Below, in pieces: positions 43,956-52,106 of a stretch of DNA of 55,242 bases. The stretch comes from Sphingomonas palustris (GTDB lineage Bacteria; Pseudomonadota; Alphaproteobacteria; Sphingomonadales; Sphingomonadaceae), in contig JAMFSI010000070.1 in NCBI GenBank assembly GCA_026225215.1, forward strand, positions 1-55,242, written 5' to 3'. Every line of letters starts with the position of its first letter. The first letter of the stretch is position 1. The position numbers and the translations under genes are program-made. The notes beneath the pieces were generated by a model. That model ran no database searches. It was given only the letters and a program-made list of their open reading frames with translations, and was not told where the DNA came from.

Positions 43956-44171
43956 TCAGAAGGCGGCGCTGGCCGCAGTTTGCTTGAGATAGATACGATT
44001 GTCGGCGATCTTTTCAATGTCGTCGATGGGCACGTAATGATGCGCGCCGTCGGCGCTGTCGGATCGCGTCAGCTTGATCCGATCGTCCTCTACCTCATCG
44101 ACGGTGCCGAGGTGACGACCGGCGCCATCGCTGACTTCCATATGCTGCTTGATGCGCAATTTCTCAAACAT
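43956..44171 (-). CDS. DUF2171 (PRC-barrel-like) small protein
   Basis: A 71-aa soluble protein: MFEKLRIKQHMEVSDGAGRHLGTVDEVEDDRIKLTRSD with YVPIDDIEKIADNRIYLK. This is the DUF2171 pattern, a PRC-barrel relative with unknown function seen among stress-induced proteins. The ATG at 44171 has an AGAGGAG site. A GGAAC-N16-AGTT element at 44202-44226 fits EcfG control. Confidence 0.85.
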   Translation of the reverse strand: MFEKLRIKQHMEVSDGAGRHLGTVDEVEDDRIKLTRSDSADGAHHYVPIDDIEKIADNRIYLKQTAASAAF

Positions 44172-44201
44172 GATGTACTCCTCTGCGATCAGTCCTCCCA
44201 T

Positions 44202-44226
44202 AACTTTGGACGCATCGGTTCGTTCC
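44202..44226 (-). promoter_or_regulatory. EcfG-type promoter for DUF2171 gene
   Basis: On the minus strand GGAAC (44226-44222), a 16-nt spacer, then AGTT (44205-44202). This matches the known EcfG consensus GGAAC-N16/17-CGTT except for the first base of the -10. It lies about 30 bp from the start codon. Confidence 0.65.
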
Positions 44227-44283
44227 CACACAATGGTCGAGCAATGCTGGCAACGCTCCGGATCTGCGACGGTCAGTGCTTCG

Positions 44284-44308
44284 GGAACGTGTAACCACAC
44301 CCGGCGTT
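44284..44308 (+). promoter_or_regulatory. EcfG-type promoter for KGG-like gene
   Basis: GGAAC (44284-44288), a 16-nt spacer, then CGTT (44305-44308): a perfect match to the alphaproteobacterial general-stress consensus. An AAGGAGG site and the ATG at 44341 follow at a normal distance. Confidence 0.75.
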
Positions 44309-44340
44309 CTCCCGGTCGATAGGCGGCAAGGAGGTGGACC

Positions 44341-44631
44341 ATGCCCAGAGGCGACAAGTCGAGCTATACCGACAAGCAAAAGCGCAAGGCCGAGCATATC
44401 GAGCAAGGCTACGAGCATCGGGGCGTGCCGGAGGATGAGGCTGAGCGGCGCGCCTGGGCCACCGTCAACAAGGAATCTGGAGGCGGCAACAAGTCCGGCT
44501 CTGGCCGAGGCCGGCCTGACACGCATGAGTCCTCGTCGCGCGGCGGCAAGGCACATAAGTACGGTTCGCCGGAACAGCGATCCGCCGCCGCCCGCAAGGG
44601 CTGGGTTACTCGGCGTGGTAAAACGGCCTAG
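44341..44631 (+). CDS. Small KGG/stress-type hydrophilic protein
   Basis: A 96-aa, very basic and hydrophilic protein: RGDKSSYTDKQKRKAEHIEQGYEHRGVPEDEAERRAWATVNKESGG, then a Gly/Ser/Arg linker and SPEQRSAAARKGWVTRRGK. Homologues are annotated plasmid stabilization protein, but the sequence gives no toxin or antitoxin features. It is more likely a general-stress protein, given the perfect EcfG promoter. Strong AAGGAGG site. Confidence 0.85.
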   Translation: MPRGDKSSYTDKQKRKAEHIEQGYEHRGVPEDEAERRAWATVNKESGGGNKSGSGRGRPDTHESSSRGGKAHKYGSPEQRSAAARKGWVTRRGKTA

Positions 44632-44775
44632 GTCAAGCGGCTCGGCAATCATTCTGACGGTTGGCGTGCCAATTCGTTTGATTTTGGATGTTTCGCGGGC
44701 GGCATCACGCTTTGTCTCGCCGAAACGGAGGTTTCTCAGCAAGTTTCCCTAGGTGGATTCGGCTAGCCATTAGCC

Positions 44776-45378
44776 ATGACAAGGGGAAACAACCTTTATC
44801 TCGTCGATGGTAATTCTCACCGTAGGGCAGCTCTTACGCATAGCCTCGCGGGGACCGATATCCATGTTGAACCGTTTGAGGATGCGCAGGAGTTGGTCGC
44901 GAGTTGGCCGCGGGCGGGTTTGCTACTCATCCATGATGATCGCCAGTCGGTCAGCAAGCTGCTCACCCATATGGGCCGCTCCGGCCATTGGTTGCCCGTC
45001 ATCGCCTTCGCCGAAAACCCCTGCACCCGCACTGTCGTGCAGGCCGTACTGGACGGTGCGATTGATTACATCGCCTGGCCCTTCACCGTCGATGAAATAG
45101 CCGAAGTCATCGAGGAGGCGCAAACCAAGGCCGAAACCTTCGGCAGCACCAAATTGCGAGAGGCCCTCGCCCGCAGCCGCGTCGAGCGCCTGACCAAACG
45201 CGAACGCCAGGTTCTCGCCGGGGTCGCCGAAGGCATGTCCAACCGCCTGATCGGCGAAAAACTGGCGATCAGCCCGCGCACCGTCGAAATCCACCGCGCC
45301 AATATGCTGACCAAAATGGGCGCGCATCATACCTCGGAAGCCATTCGGATCGCGATCGAGGCGGCGGTGGTGGCGTAG
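44776..45378 (+). CDS. FixJ/LuxR-type response regulator with degenerate receiver
   Basis: A 200-aa regulator. The receiver domain (residues 1-120) has Asp11 (VDGNSHR) and an LLIHDD segment with Asp54/55, so a phospho-acceptor could remain. The conserved Lys is Trp101 (IAWPFTVDE) and the Thr/Ser position appears as Ala/Phe. The C-terminal LuxR helix-turn-helix is intact (LTKRERQVLAGVAEGMSNRLIGEKLAISPRTVEIHRANMLTKMGA). It probably signals without normal phospho-switching. No kinase gene is adjacent. Confidence 0.9.
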   Translation: MTRGNNLYLVDGNSHRRAALTHSLAGTDIHVEPFEDAQELVASWPRAGLLLIHDDRQSVSKLLTHMGRSGHWLPVIAFAENPCTRTVVQAVLDGAIDYIAWPFTVDEIAEVIEEAQTKAETFGSTKLREALARSRVERLTKRERQVLAGVAEGMSNRLIGEKLAISPRTVEIHRANMLTKMGAHHTSEAIRIAIEAAVVA

Positions 45379-45418
45379 AGCACCGCGCCATTAATCTGAT
45401 GCAAAACCCTCCCCCTTT

Positions 45419-45646
45419 GGCAGGGCAATCGCATATGGAATCATGCCCGATGGTCATCCTGACGAAAGTCAGGATTGAGCGCAGCGTTCATTGGCTAGCC
45501 GTCGCCATCGGCTTTCACAACCAAGAGAGAGGTACGAAGAAACGCCATTTGCTTCCCAAGCCTGCCGATAATGCGGATATAACCGGCGCAGCGAGAATGG
45601 ATGCTGACTTCCGTCATCCTGGCGAGCCAAATGCGATTGCCCTGCC
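45419..45646. repeat. Possible small terminal-inverted-repeat element
   Basis: Perfect 16-bp inverted ends GGCAGGGCAATCGCAT (45419-45434) and ATGCGATTGCCCTGCC (45631-45646) enclose 196 bp with no convincing gene. Internal GTCATCCTGACGAAAGTCAG and a CTGACTTCCGTCATCCTGGC half are further inverted copies. No target duplication was seen. It fills most of the 332-bp gap 45379-45710. Confidence 0.5.
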
Positions 45647-45710
45647 CAACGGAAGAGGATTGAAATCGACACGCTCGAGCGCAGGCTGCGCAAGATATGA
45701 ATAAGTAGCT

Positions 45711-46181
45711 TCAACTGCCCAGCGACACGATCCCGCCGGTCGAGCCAAACCCGCCGGCGCCGCGTGCGGTTTCGTCGAGTTCGCTTACTTCCAGCCAGCT
45801 CGCCTGCGTCACGGGGGCAAGCACCAATTGCGCGATCCGATCGCCCCGCCGGATCGTGAAAACCGCATGGCCGTGATTGATCAGGATCACTTTCAATTCG
45901 CCGCGATAATCCGAATCGATCGTGCCCGGCGTATTCGGCACGGTGATGCCATGCTTCAGCGCCAGGCCCGAACGCGGGCGCACCTGAATCTCGTAGCCGG
46001 CGGGAATGGCGACGGCAAAGCCAGTCGCCACCGCGTGGCGTTGGCCGGGCGCAAGGGTAACGTCCTCCGCCGACACCACATCCATGCCCGCCGCGCCGAG
46101 GCTGGCATAAGCGGGCAGATCCAGTTCCGCGCCATGCGGCAACCGCAGGATCGCTACGGGAACGGGTTCACGCGAGTGCAT
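45711..46181 (-). CDS. dut: dUTP diphosphatase
   Basis: Trimeric dUTPase, 156 aa, which lowers dUTP and provides dUMP. Conserved motifs: [56 protein letters not shown] with the catalytic Asp, and the C-terminal P-loop-like [10 protein letters not shown]. The ATG at 46181 overlaps the coaBC stop by 14 bp; a longer frame to 46211 adds 10 residues inside coaBC. Confidence 0.95.
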   Translation of the reverse strand: MHSREPVPVAILRLPHGAELDLPAYASLGAAGMDVVSAEDVTLAPGQRHAVATGFAVAIPAGYEIQVRPRSGLALKHGITVPNTPGTIDSDYRGELKVILINHGHAVFTIRRGDRIAQLVLAPVTQASWLEVSELDETARGAGGFGSTGGIVSLGS

Positions 46182-47361
46182 CGGCCATCCTTTCGACCAG
46201 CGCGGCGGCAACCAGCGCTTTGGGCATTTCGTTCAGGCTTTCGACGCCGGCAGGGGTGACGATGTGGACGGTGTTGGCCTCACCCCCCATGACATCGCCC
46301 GAGACGTCGTTCGCAACGATCCAGTCCGCGCCCTTGCGCGCCAGCTTGGCCTGCGCATGCGCGACGACTTGCTCGGTTTCCGCCGCAAAGCCCACAACCA
46401 AACTCGGACGCCGTGATGAGCGGCATAGCTCTGCCAGAATATCGGGATTTTCGACCAGTTGCAGCGGCGGCACCGCGCCCGATCCATCCTTCTTGATCTT
46501 GTGGTCGGCCGTGCCGGCCACACGCCAATCCGCCACCGCCGCCACCATCACCGCGATATCGGCTGGCAGTGCCGCCTCCACGGCGGACGCCATCTCGCGG
46601 GCACTCTCCACATCGATGCGTGTCACCCCGGCAGGCGTCGATAAAATAACCGGTCCCGCTACCAGCGTCACCCGCGCGCCTGCTGCCGCTGCCGCCTGCG
46701 CGATCGCAAAGCCCTGCTTCCCCGACGAGCGATTGGCGATATAGCGCACCGGATCGATCGCTTCATGGGTCGGGCCAGCGGTGATCAGCACATGCCGTCC
46801 GGTGAGCGGCCCAGGCGCGGGTTGAATGCCCATCCGCGCGATCGCCGTCATAATCGCTGGCGGCTCCGGCAGCCGCCCCGGCCCATATTCGCCGCAAGCC
46901 ATCGCCCCTTCGTCCGGATCGAGCACGGTCACCTCGCTGGCTCGCAATGTCGCAACATTGCGCCGCGTCGCTGCATGCTGCCACATCCGCACATTCATCG
47001 CCGGGACCGCCAGCACCGGCTTGTCCGTCGCCAGCAGCAATGTCGTCGCCAGATCATCGGCGATCCCGGCAGCCATCTTCGCCAGCAAATCCGCCGTCGC
47101 CGGGCAGACCACCACCAGATCGGCCTGCCGCGAGAGCTGGATATGGCCCATCTCGACCTCGTTCTTCAGATCCCACAAGGTGGTGTGCACCGGATTCTCG
47201 GACAACGCCGCCAGCGTCATCGCGGTTACGAATTTCGCCCCGCCCTCGGTCAATACGCAAGTCACCTCGCCCCCCGCCTTGCGGATCAGGCGAACCAATT
47301 CGCAGGACTTATAGGCAGCAATGCCGCCTCCCACGATCAATAGGATTTTCGGATGGACCAT
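46168..47361 (-). CDS. coaBC: Bifunctional phosphopantothenoylcysteine decarboxylase/synthase
   Basis: Dfp, 397 aa; two steps of CoA synthesis. The N-terminal flavin CoaC domain has [20 protein letters not shown], His in [17 protein letters not shown] and the Cys of ACGEYGPGR. The C-terminal CoaB domain has [29 protein letters not shown] and a Lys-rich KIKKDG. The ATG at 47361 ([11 protein letters not shown]) is chosen over the longer frame to 47397. It overlaps dut. Confidence 0.96.
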   Translation of the reverse strand: MVHPKILLIVGGGIAAYKSCELVRLIRKAGGEVTCVLTEGGAKFVTAMTLAALSENPVHTTLWDLKNEVEMGHIQLSRQADLVVVCPATADLLAKMAAGIADDLATTLLLATDKPVLAVPAMNVRMWQHAATRRNVATLRASEVTVLDPDEGAMACGEYGPGRLPEPPAIMTAIARMGIQPAPGPLTGRHVLITAGPTHEAIDPVRYIANRSSGKQGFAIAQAAAAAGARVTLVAGPVILSTPAGVTRIDVESAREMASAVEAALPADIAVMVAAVADWRVAGTADHKIKKDGSGAVPPLQLVENPDILAELCRSSRRPSLVVGFAAETEQVVAHAQAKLARKGADWIVANDVSGDVMGGEANTVHIVTPAGVESLNEMPKALVAAALVERMADALA

Positions 47362-47429
47362 CGCCGCGCTTTTGCCGCCTGGAGGGGCGGCGCGCAAGCG
47401 GCTGAGAACCGTATTATTTCAGTTAGGCG

Positions 47430-47468
47430 GGGAGTCTGATCCAAAACGAAGTTTCGGATCAGACTCCC
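47430..47468. terminator. Hairpin with ATCCGAAAC-like core
   Basis: GGGAGTCTGATCC (47430-47442) pairs with GGATCAGACTCCC (47456-47468). The inner 47439-47459 is a one-mismatch copy of the hairpin at 13186-13206. It lies between the His-peptide stop and coaBC. Confidence 0.6.
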
Positions 47469-47473
47469 GTGGC

Positions 47474-47507
47474 GCCTGTTGCATGGTACAGATACCATGC
47501 AACAGGC
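47474..47507. terminator. Perfect hairpin after His-rich peptide gene
   Basis: GCCTGTTGCATGGTA (47474-47488) and TACCATGCAACAGGC (47493-47507) form a 15-bp perfect stem with a CAGA loop, 9 bp after the peptide stop on the minus strand. It probably ends that transcript before coaBC. Confidence 0.75.
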
Positions 47508-47516
47508 TGCCGTTAA

Positions 47517-47630
47517 TCAAACGTGGTGATGATGATGATGGTGATGCCAATCGTGGGCACTTGCCGCGACCGGCGCAGCCAGGATGCCCATGGCAAGGAC
47601 AGCAGTCAGGACATTTTTGAGAACGGTCAT
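47517..47630 (-). CDS. Secreted poly-histidine mini-peptide
   Basis: Function not recognised. A 37-aa product encoded by a frame too short to be found by usual length cut-offs. It begins MTVLKNVLTAVLAMGILA and has a clear signal peptide with an AxA cleavage site (ASA, residues 23-25). The predicted mature peptide is only 12 residues, HDW followed by eight His and a Val. A GAGGA site lies 10 bp upstream. A metal-binding or metal-buffering role in the periplasm is an inference from composition. Two hairpins follow it. Confidence 0.7.
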   Translation of the reverse strand: MTVLKNVLTAVLAMGILAAPVAASAHDWHHHHHHHHV

Positions 47631-47726
47631 GGGGAGGATTCCTCTATAGCGAGCAGATGGCTCAAACAGAGTCTAGGTTTCCGGCCCCGAGCTGTCTCGG
47701 CTCACATTGTCGCAAATTTCAACACT

Positions 47727-48890
47727 CTACGACACTGTCGCAGGAGCCCCCTTGCCCAGGGCGACCTTCGTCAACCCGCTCATCGCCATCGGCACGAAGG
47801 CCAGGCCGATGAACATCGCCGGTGCGACCATCGCTCCCCAATAGAAATTGTCGTTGCGGCCCACGATCATGAAGAACAGGCCATAGCCGAGGTACAGCAA
47901 AGTGGCGAAACTGCCCGCTTCGCTGCGCCAGCCGGCCCAGCCCAGGATCATCAGCATCACCAGCGGCCCGGCGGCCCAATGCGGCAGGAATCGCAGATTG
48001 CTGGCGAGAACGACGTTCGAGAGCCAGCCGCCCAACCCGCGCAGCGCAAACCAGGATGGTCCCACGGGATCGCTCGGCAGCGTTTGCGCGGCGACGAAAT
48101 GAAGGTGGATCGTCATACCGATGGCGAACAAGGCGACCAAACCCAGCCATGCCGCGGCTTCGCGCCAGGCGTGGCGCCAACCGGCGGAAGCGGCCAGCAA
48201 CAAAACGAACGGCAGCGTGTGTTCGCGGATCGCCAGCGCCAGCGCGGCGACACACCAGGCCCCCAGCCACTGTCCGGGTTGATCTGAACCCCGCGCAGCG
48301 GGCCGGTGAAGGCCGAAAGCCAGCGCGATCAGCATTCCGGCCCAGAGTTCGTGCAGCACGAAATAATAGCGGTTGAGCCCCAGCGAGGCGCCCAGGAACA
48401 GGAACGCTATAGCTATGTTGCGATGCGGAAGCCCGCCCGGCTCGCCGCCGAGCCGGCGCCACCACGCCCAGAGCACGGCAACCATGAGCACCACCGCCGC
48501 AGCGATCTGGCCGGGAATGCCCGCCCAGGCATCGAGATAAGCCAGCGTGGGCAGGCGCACGGCCAGGCCCGGGCGAACCGGATAATGCGCCTTGCGGTGT
48601 TCGGCGAGGATGAAGCTGTAGTAATTCTCACCGTGGTGGATACGCGCGATCGCTGCATCATAGAGTTTGAGGTCGTCATCGCGCGGGCGCTCTTTCGTTG
48701 TGCCCGTTTTGCCGCCCAACCCACCGATCGCAGCCGGCGTTGCCACTTCGCCTCTGCCAACGGTGAGCGGTACCAGCGCCGAGGCGACCAGCATCGCCAG
48801 CACCGCTACCAGCAGCGCCAGCGCGCGCGCGCGCGGCCAATGGGCAAAGCGATCCCATTCCGGCGCCGGTGTAAGCCCGCTACCAGGCAT
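47727..48890 (-). CDS. Polytopic membrane protein (glycosyltransferase-like)
   Basis: Integral membrane protein, 387 aa from the ATG at 48890, with about ten hydrophobic segments. The early loop KLYDAAIARIHHGENYYSFILAEHRKAHYPVRPG and AYLDAWAGIPGQ recall polyprenol-dependent GT-C/DUF2029-type mannosyltransferases, but this is weak. Alternative ATGs at 48941 and 48986 overlap ubiB. The gene sits between ubiB and the His-rich peptide, where relatives usually have coaBC next. Confidence 0.75.
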   Translation of the reverse strand: MPGSGLTPAPEWDRFAHWPRARALALLVAVLAMLVASALVPLTVGRGEVATPAAIGGLGGKTGTTKERPRDDDLKLYDAAIARIHHGENYYSFILAEHRKAHYPVRPGLAVRLPTLAYLDAWAGIPGQIAAAVVLMVAVLWAWWRRLGGEPGGLPHRNIAIAFLFLGASLGLNRYYFVLHELWAGMLIALAFGLHRPAARGSDQPGQWLGAWCVAALALAIREHTLPFVLLLAASAGWRHAWREAAAWLGLVALFAIGMTIHLHFVAAQTLPSDPVGPSWFALRGLGGWLSNVVLASNLRFLPHWAAGPLVMLMILGWAGWRSEAGSFATLLYLGYGLFFMIVGRNDNFYWGAMVAPAMFIGLAFVPMAMSGLTKVALGKGAPATVS

Positions 48891-48907
48891 GGACGCGGCG
48901 GTCCCGC

Positions 48908-50485
48908 CTAAAGGTGCAGCCCAAGCCGAATCCACGCCCATGTCACGATGCCCCCGAGAAGTGTCGTGCCGATATATCGCAGCCATCCCCTGCGATATGG
49001 TTTACGCTCCGCTACCTGCCCTTCGGTGAGTGGCCACATCAGCGGAATATGCGGCAGTGGGGGCGCTTCGGGGGCGCCGCCTTTTGCCGGAAACAGCTCC
49101 TGCACGCGGCGCAGCAAGCCCGGCAGGCCCAGCACGGTCTTGCCCAGGCGCTGTATCCCCTCGGCGAGCGCAGCTTCCGGGCCGAGTTCGTCACGCATCC
49201 AGGCCGAGACGAAGGGCCCCGAAGTGTCCCACATATTGATCGTGGGATCGAGCTGGGTGGCCAGCCCCTCGACCATCACCATGGTCTTCTGCAGCAGCAG
49301 CAGATGCGGCTGGGTTTGCATGTCGAAATCGCGGGTGATCGCGAAGAGCCCGTCGAGCATCTGGCCAACCGACAATTCGGCCACCGGCTTGCCGCGCATC
49401 GGCTCACCGACAGCGCGGAGTGCGGTCGCGAAATCTTCGACCGAATGATAGGCCGGCACATATTGCGCCTCGAAATGAATCTCGGCGACGCGGCGGTAAT
49501 TGCCGGTGGTTAGGCCATGGAGGATTTCACCGAGCCAAACGCGGGCGCGGCGATCGATCCGGCCCATGATGCCGAAATCGATGGCAACGATGGTACCGTC
49601 GCCCTCGATGAAGAGATTGCCCTGATGCATGTCGGCATGAAAATAGCCGGCATGGATCGCCTGGGTCAGAAAAGCGATCACCAGTCGCTGGGCAATATTC
49701 GGCAAATCGTGCCCGGCGGCAGTGAGCGCGGCGCGATCGGAAATCTTGATGCCGTCGATCCATTCGAGCGTCATCACTCGGCCATTGGTGCGATCCCAGT
49801 CGATCGCCGGGATGCGGTAACCCGGCACGCTATTGACTGCTTCGGCCAGTTCCGAAGCCGAGGCGGCCTCGCGGCGCAGATCGAGTTCGCGCAGCGTCCA
49901 GCGCTTGAAATTGGCGATGATCAGGCGGGGCCGCAGCCGCTCCGCCTCGCCGCCCAACGCTTCGAGATGCGCGGCGGCCCATTCATAGGTAGCAATATCA
50001 CGGGCCAGCCGCTCGCGAATACCGGGCCGCAGCACCTTGATCGCAACTTGCCGCCCCTCGATGGTGACGGCGCGATGAACCTGGGCGATCGAGGCCGCCC
50101 CCACCGGATGTTCTTCGACGCTGCTGAACAGCTCCTGCAGCGGCCGCCCGAAGCTCGCCTCGATCTCGCGCCGGATCGCCGCGAACGGCACGGGCGGCAG
50201 GCTATCCTGCAGCAGCAGCAGATTGATCTGCGCATCCTCGCCGACCAGATCGGGGCGCGTCGCCAAGGTCTGGCCCAGCTTGATCGCCGCGGGCCCTATC
50301 GCCTGGAAAGCCCTTGCGTAATCGGGGTTGCGCGGCTGAATCGTGCCGAACCGCGCGAGGCGCATCAGCCGCCGCACCGGTGCCGGCATATTGGGATCGG
50401 CCTCGATCCCGCGCAATGCGCCATGGCGCGCGAGAATGCGCCCCCAGCGCAGCAGGCGAAACAGATGCGTGGTCGAAGTCGTCAC
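48908..50485 (-). CDS. ubiB: Ubiquinone biosynthesis protein UbiB (ABC1/ADCK kinase-like)
   Basis: Atypical kinase-fold membrane protein of 525 aa required for ubiquinone synthesis. It carries the ADCK signature AIKLGQTLATRPDLVG (KxGQ), VAIKVLRPGI and GNLFIEGDGTIVAIDFGIMGRID. The C-terminus has two membrane spans (LRYIGTTLLGGIVTWAWIRLGLHL). It is 8 bp downstream of ubiE and presumably co-transcribed. Confidence 0.95.
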   Translation of the reverse strand: MTTSTTHLFRLLRWGRILARHGALRGIEADPNMPAPVRRLMRLARFGTIQPRNPDYARAFQAIGPAAIKLGQTLATRPDLVGEDAQINLLLLQDSLPPVPFAAIRREIEASFGRPLQELFSSVEEHPVGAASIAQVHRAVTIEGRQVAIKVLRPGIRERLARDIATYEWAAAHLEALGGEAERLRPRLIIANFKRWTLRELDLRREAASASELAEAVNSVPGYRIPAIDWDRTNGRVMTLEWIDGIKISDRAALTAAGHDLPNIAQRLVIAFLTQAIHAGYFHADMHQGNLFIEGDGTIVAIDFGIMGRIDRRARVWLGEILHGLTTGNYRRVAEIHFEAQYVPAYHSVEDFATALRAVGEPMRGKPVAELSVGQMLDGLFAITRDFDMQTQPHLLLLQKTMVMVEGLATQLDPTINMWDTSGPFVSAWMRDELGPEAALAEGIQRLGKTVLGLPGLLRRVQELFPAKGGAPEAPPLPHIPLMWPLTEGQVAERKPYRRGWLRYIGTTLLGGIVTWAWIRLGLHL

Positions 50486-50493
50486 GCGCGCGT

Positions 50494-51231
50494 TTACACT
50501 TTCCAGCCCGAATGGATCGCGACCAACCCGCCCAGCAGCGGCTCGACCCGCGTGCGCACGAAGCCCGCCGCGCGGATCATCCCCTCGAACTCCAGCATCG
50601 GCGGAAAGCGACGGATCGATTCGATCAGATAGCGATAGCTCTCGGCATCGCCGGCAATCGCCTGGCCCAGCCGCGGCACCAGCCGATGCGAATAAAGATC
50701 ATAGGCCTCCTTGAAGCCGGGCCACTGCGTGGTCGAAAATTCCAGGCAGAAAAACCGCCCGCCAAACCGCAGCACGCGATGCGCCTCAGCCAGCGCGCGA
50801 TCGATATGCGTGACATTACGGATGCCGAAAGCAATCGTGTAAGCATCGAAAAAGCGATCGGGAAAGCTCAGTTCCTCGGCATTCTGCCGCGACCACACCA
50901 GACCATCGAGCCCGCGCGCCAAAGCCCGTTCGACCCCGACATCGAGCATGTCCTGGTTAATGTCCGAGACGGTAACACTCGCCCCCGCCGCCGCCAGCCG
51001 AAACGCGATGTCGCCCGTTCCGCCCGCCATATCGAGGATCGCCTCACCCTTGCGCGGCTTCACCCGGCGCACGAAACGATCCTTCCACAAACGATGCATG
51101 CCACCCGACATGGCATCGTTCATCACATCGTATTTGCGCGCAACATTGGAAAATACCGCGCCGACGCGGGCGGTCTTTTCGTCCTCGGGCACGTCTTCAT
51201 AGCCGAAGGAGGCAGTCTGCGGTTCGCTCAT
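50494..51231 (-). CDS. ubiE: Ubiquinone/menaquinone C-methyltransferase UbiE
   Basis: SAM-dependent methyltransferase of 245 aa for ubiquinone synthesis. Motifs: VFSNVARKYDVMNDAMSGGMHRLWKDRFV, ILDMAGGTGDIAFRLA (SAM site) and TIAFGIRNVTHIDRALAEAHRVLRFGGRF. The ATG at 51231 (MSEPQTASFG) is chosen over a longer frame. It precedes ubiB. Its usual divergent neighbour mutM is 2 kb away here. Confidence 0.96.
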   Translation of the reverse strand: MSEPQTASFGYEDVPEDEKTARVGAVFSNVARKYDVMNDAMSGGMHRLWKDRFVRRVKPRKGEAILDMAGGTGDIAFRLAAAGASVTVSDINQDMLDVGVERALARGLDGLVWSRQNAEELSFPDRFFDAYTIAFGIRNVTHIDRALAEAHRVLRFGGRFFCLEFSTTQWPGFKEAYDLYSHRLVPRLGQAIAGDAESYRYLIESIRRFPPMLEFEGMIRAAGFVRTRVEPLLGGLVAIHSGWKV

Positions 51232-51388
51232 GCCGGGGGCTTTAGGGGAGTTTGTTGCGGTCGGGAAGGCTGTTAGCGAGGGGCGGAGGCAGGTTAAGGT
51301 TTCCTGGGGCTTGTGGCCCCAGACCCCGTTTCTGTTTGGGTTGCTTATCATTCAACCTTAGCGCTGGGGATGCAACATTCGATAAAGT

Positions 51389-51592
51389 CTATTTCACCTT
51401 TGCCTTCATGTCGGCGTATGCCGCGTCACGGGCTTGAGGCGCCAGTGATTGAAGGTATTGGCTTGCATCCTTGTAAGTCAGGAAGGCCCTGCCATCAGCA
51501 ACGATGGCGACAGAACGACCGTTGTACATTCGGCGAAGCGATCGCCTTTGCGCCCTGCTCAAACCTTGGTCGTCTTCTTCCGTCATCGCCAT
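51389..51592 (-). CDS. Small hypothetical protein
   Basis: A 67-aa protein with no recognised domain. It is charged at the N-terminus (EEDDQGLSRAQRRSLRRMYNGRSVAIVADGRAFLTYKDASQYLQSL) and helical after. It is divergent from a small helix-turn-helix protein gene, with 87 bp between. A weak AGGAT site lies upstream of the ATG. It belongs to the island between ubiE and mutM. Could be a false call, but the protein composition looks natural. Confidence 0.5.
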   Translation of the reverse strand: MAMTEEDDQGLSRAQRRSLRRMYNGRSVAIVADGRAFLTYKDASQYLQSLAPQARDAAYADMKAKVK

Positions 51593-51679
51593 TTTTCATC
51601 CTATAAGAGGCAGCGCGCGAAGCTGCTATTCTCAACCGCGCACGCGACGCTCACCGCCTACACGCACAAAAGGGAAACA

Positions 51680-51970
51680 ATGACCGTGCCATTCATAGAG
51701 CAGGATTTGTGTGAGCACTTTGCCCATTGCGTCCAAGTGCTTGGCGGCACCACCGCTGCCTCGCGCCGCCTGGGTATCGACGAACGGGCCATCCGACGTT
51801 TTATCAACGGTGAGCGGCCCCTCGGCAGCGGTCTCCTACAAGACACCGCCAAAGCACTACGCCTCCTTATCGCTGAAGCAACAGCGGCCGAAGGGCACAT
51901 CGCTCAGGCTTTAAGCTCGGAACCGGGCGATCCGCTACTCAGTCCGTCCAAACGGGACGCCGCGCCATAG
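51680..51970 (+). CDS. Helix-turn-helix-like small protein
   Basis: A 96-aa protein with a Cro/XRE-like helix-turn-helix: CVQVLGGTTAASRRLGIDERAIRRFINGERPLGSGLLQDTAKAL, where the GIDERAIRRFINGER segment would be the recognition helix. The ATG at 51680 follows AAGGGAAAC. Possibly a phage- or island-derived regulator. Codon use looks less GC-extreme than in mutM or ubiE. Confidence 0.65.
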   Translation: MTVPFIEQDLCEHFAHCVQVLGGTTAASRRLGIDERAIRRFINGERPLGSGLLQDTAKALRLLIAEATAAEGHIAQALSSEPGDPLLSPSKRDAAP

Positions 51971-52106
51971 TTTAGGTCAAGCGAAGGGTTGAAACATGAA
52001 TAACCACCTCTTCAGTTACAGCGGTAGACGCCCTTAATTTCAGCCGTTCGCCTTTCCGCGCTCCGATCCCGATTGCGGACATCGCCCTGCAGCGGTATTT
52101 TAACCC

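Noticed and set aside
43856..44017. Longer 133-codon version of the 79-aa gene
   Set aside because: It runs through a perfect terminator-like hairpin and overlaps the DUF2171 gene; the GTG with a TGGAG site is a better start.
44341..44631. Toxin-antitoxin or plasmid stability module
   Set aside because: The common database name suggests it, but there is no partner gene; the perfect EcfG promoter points to a stress protein.
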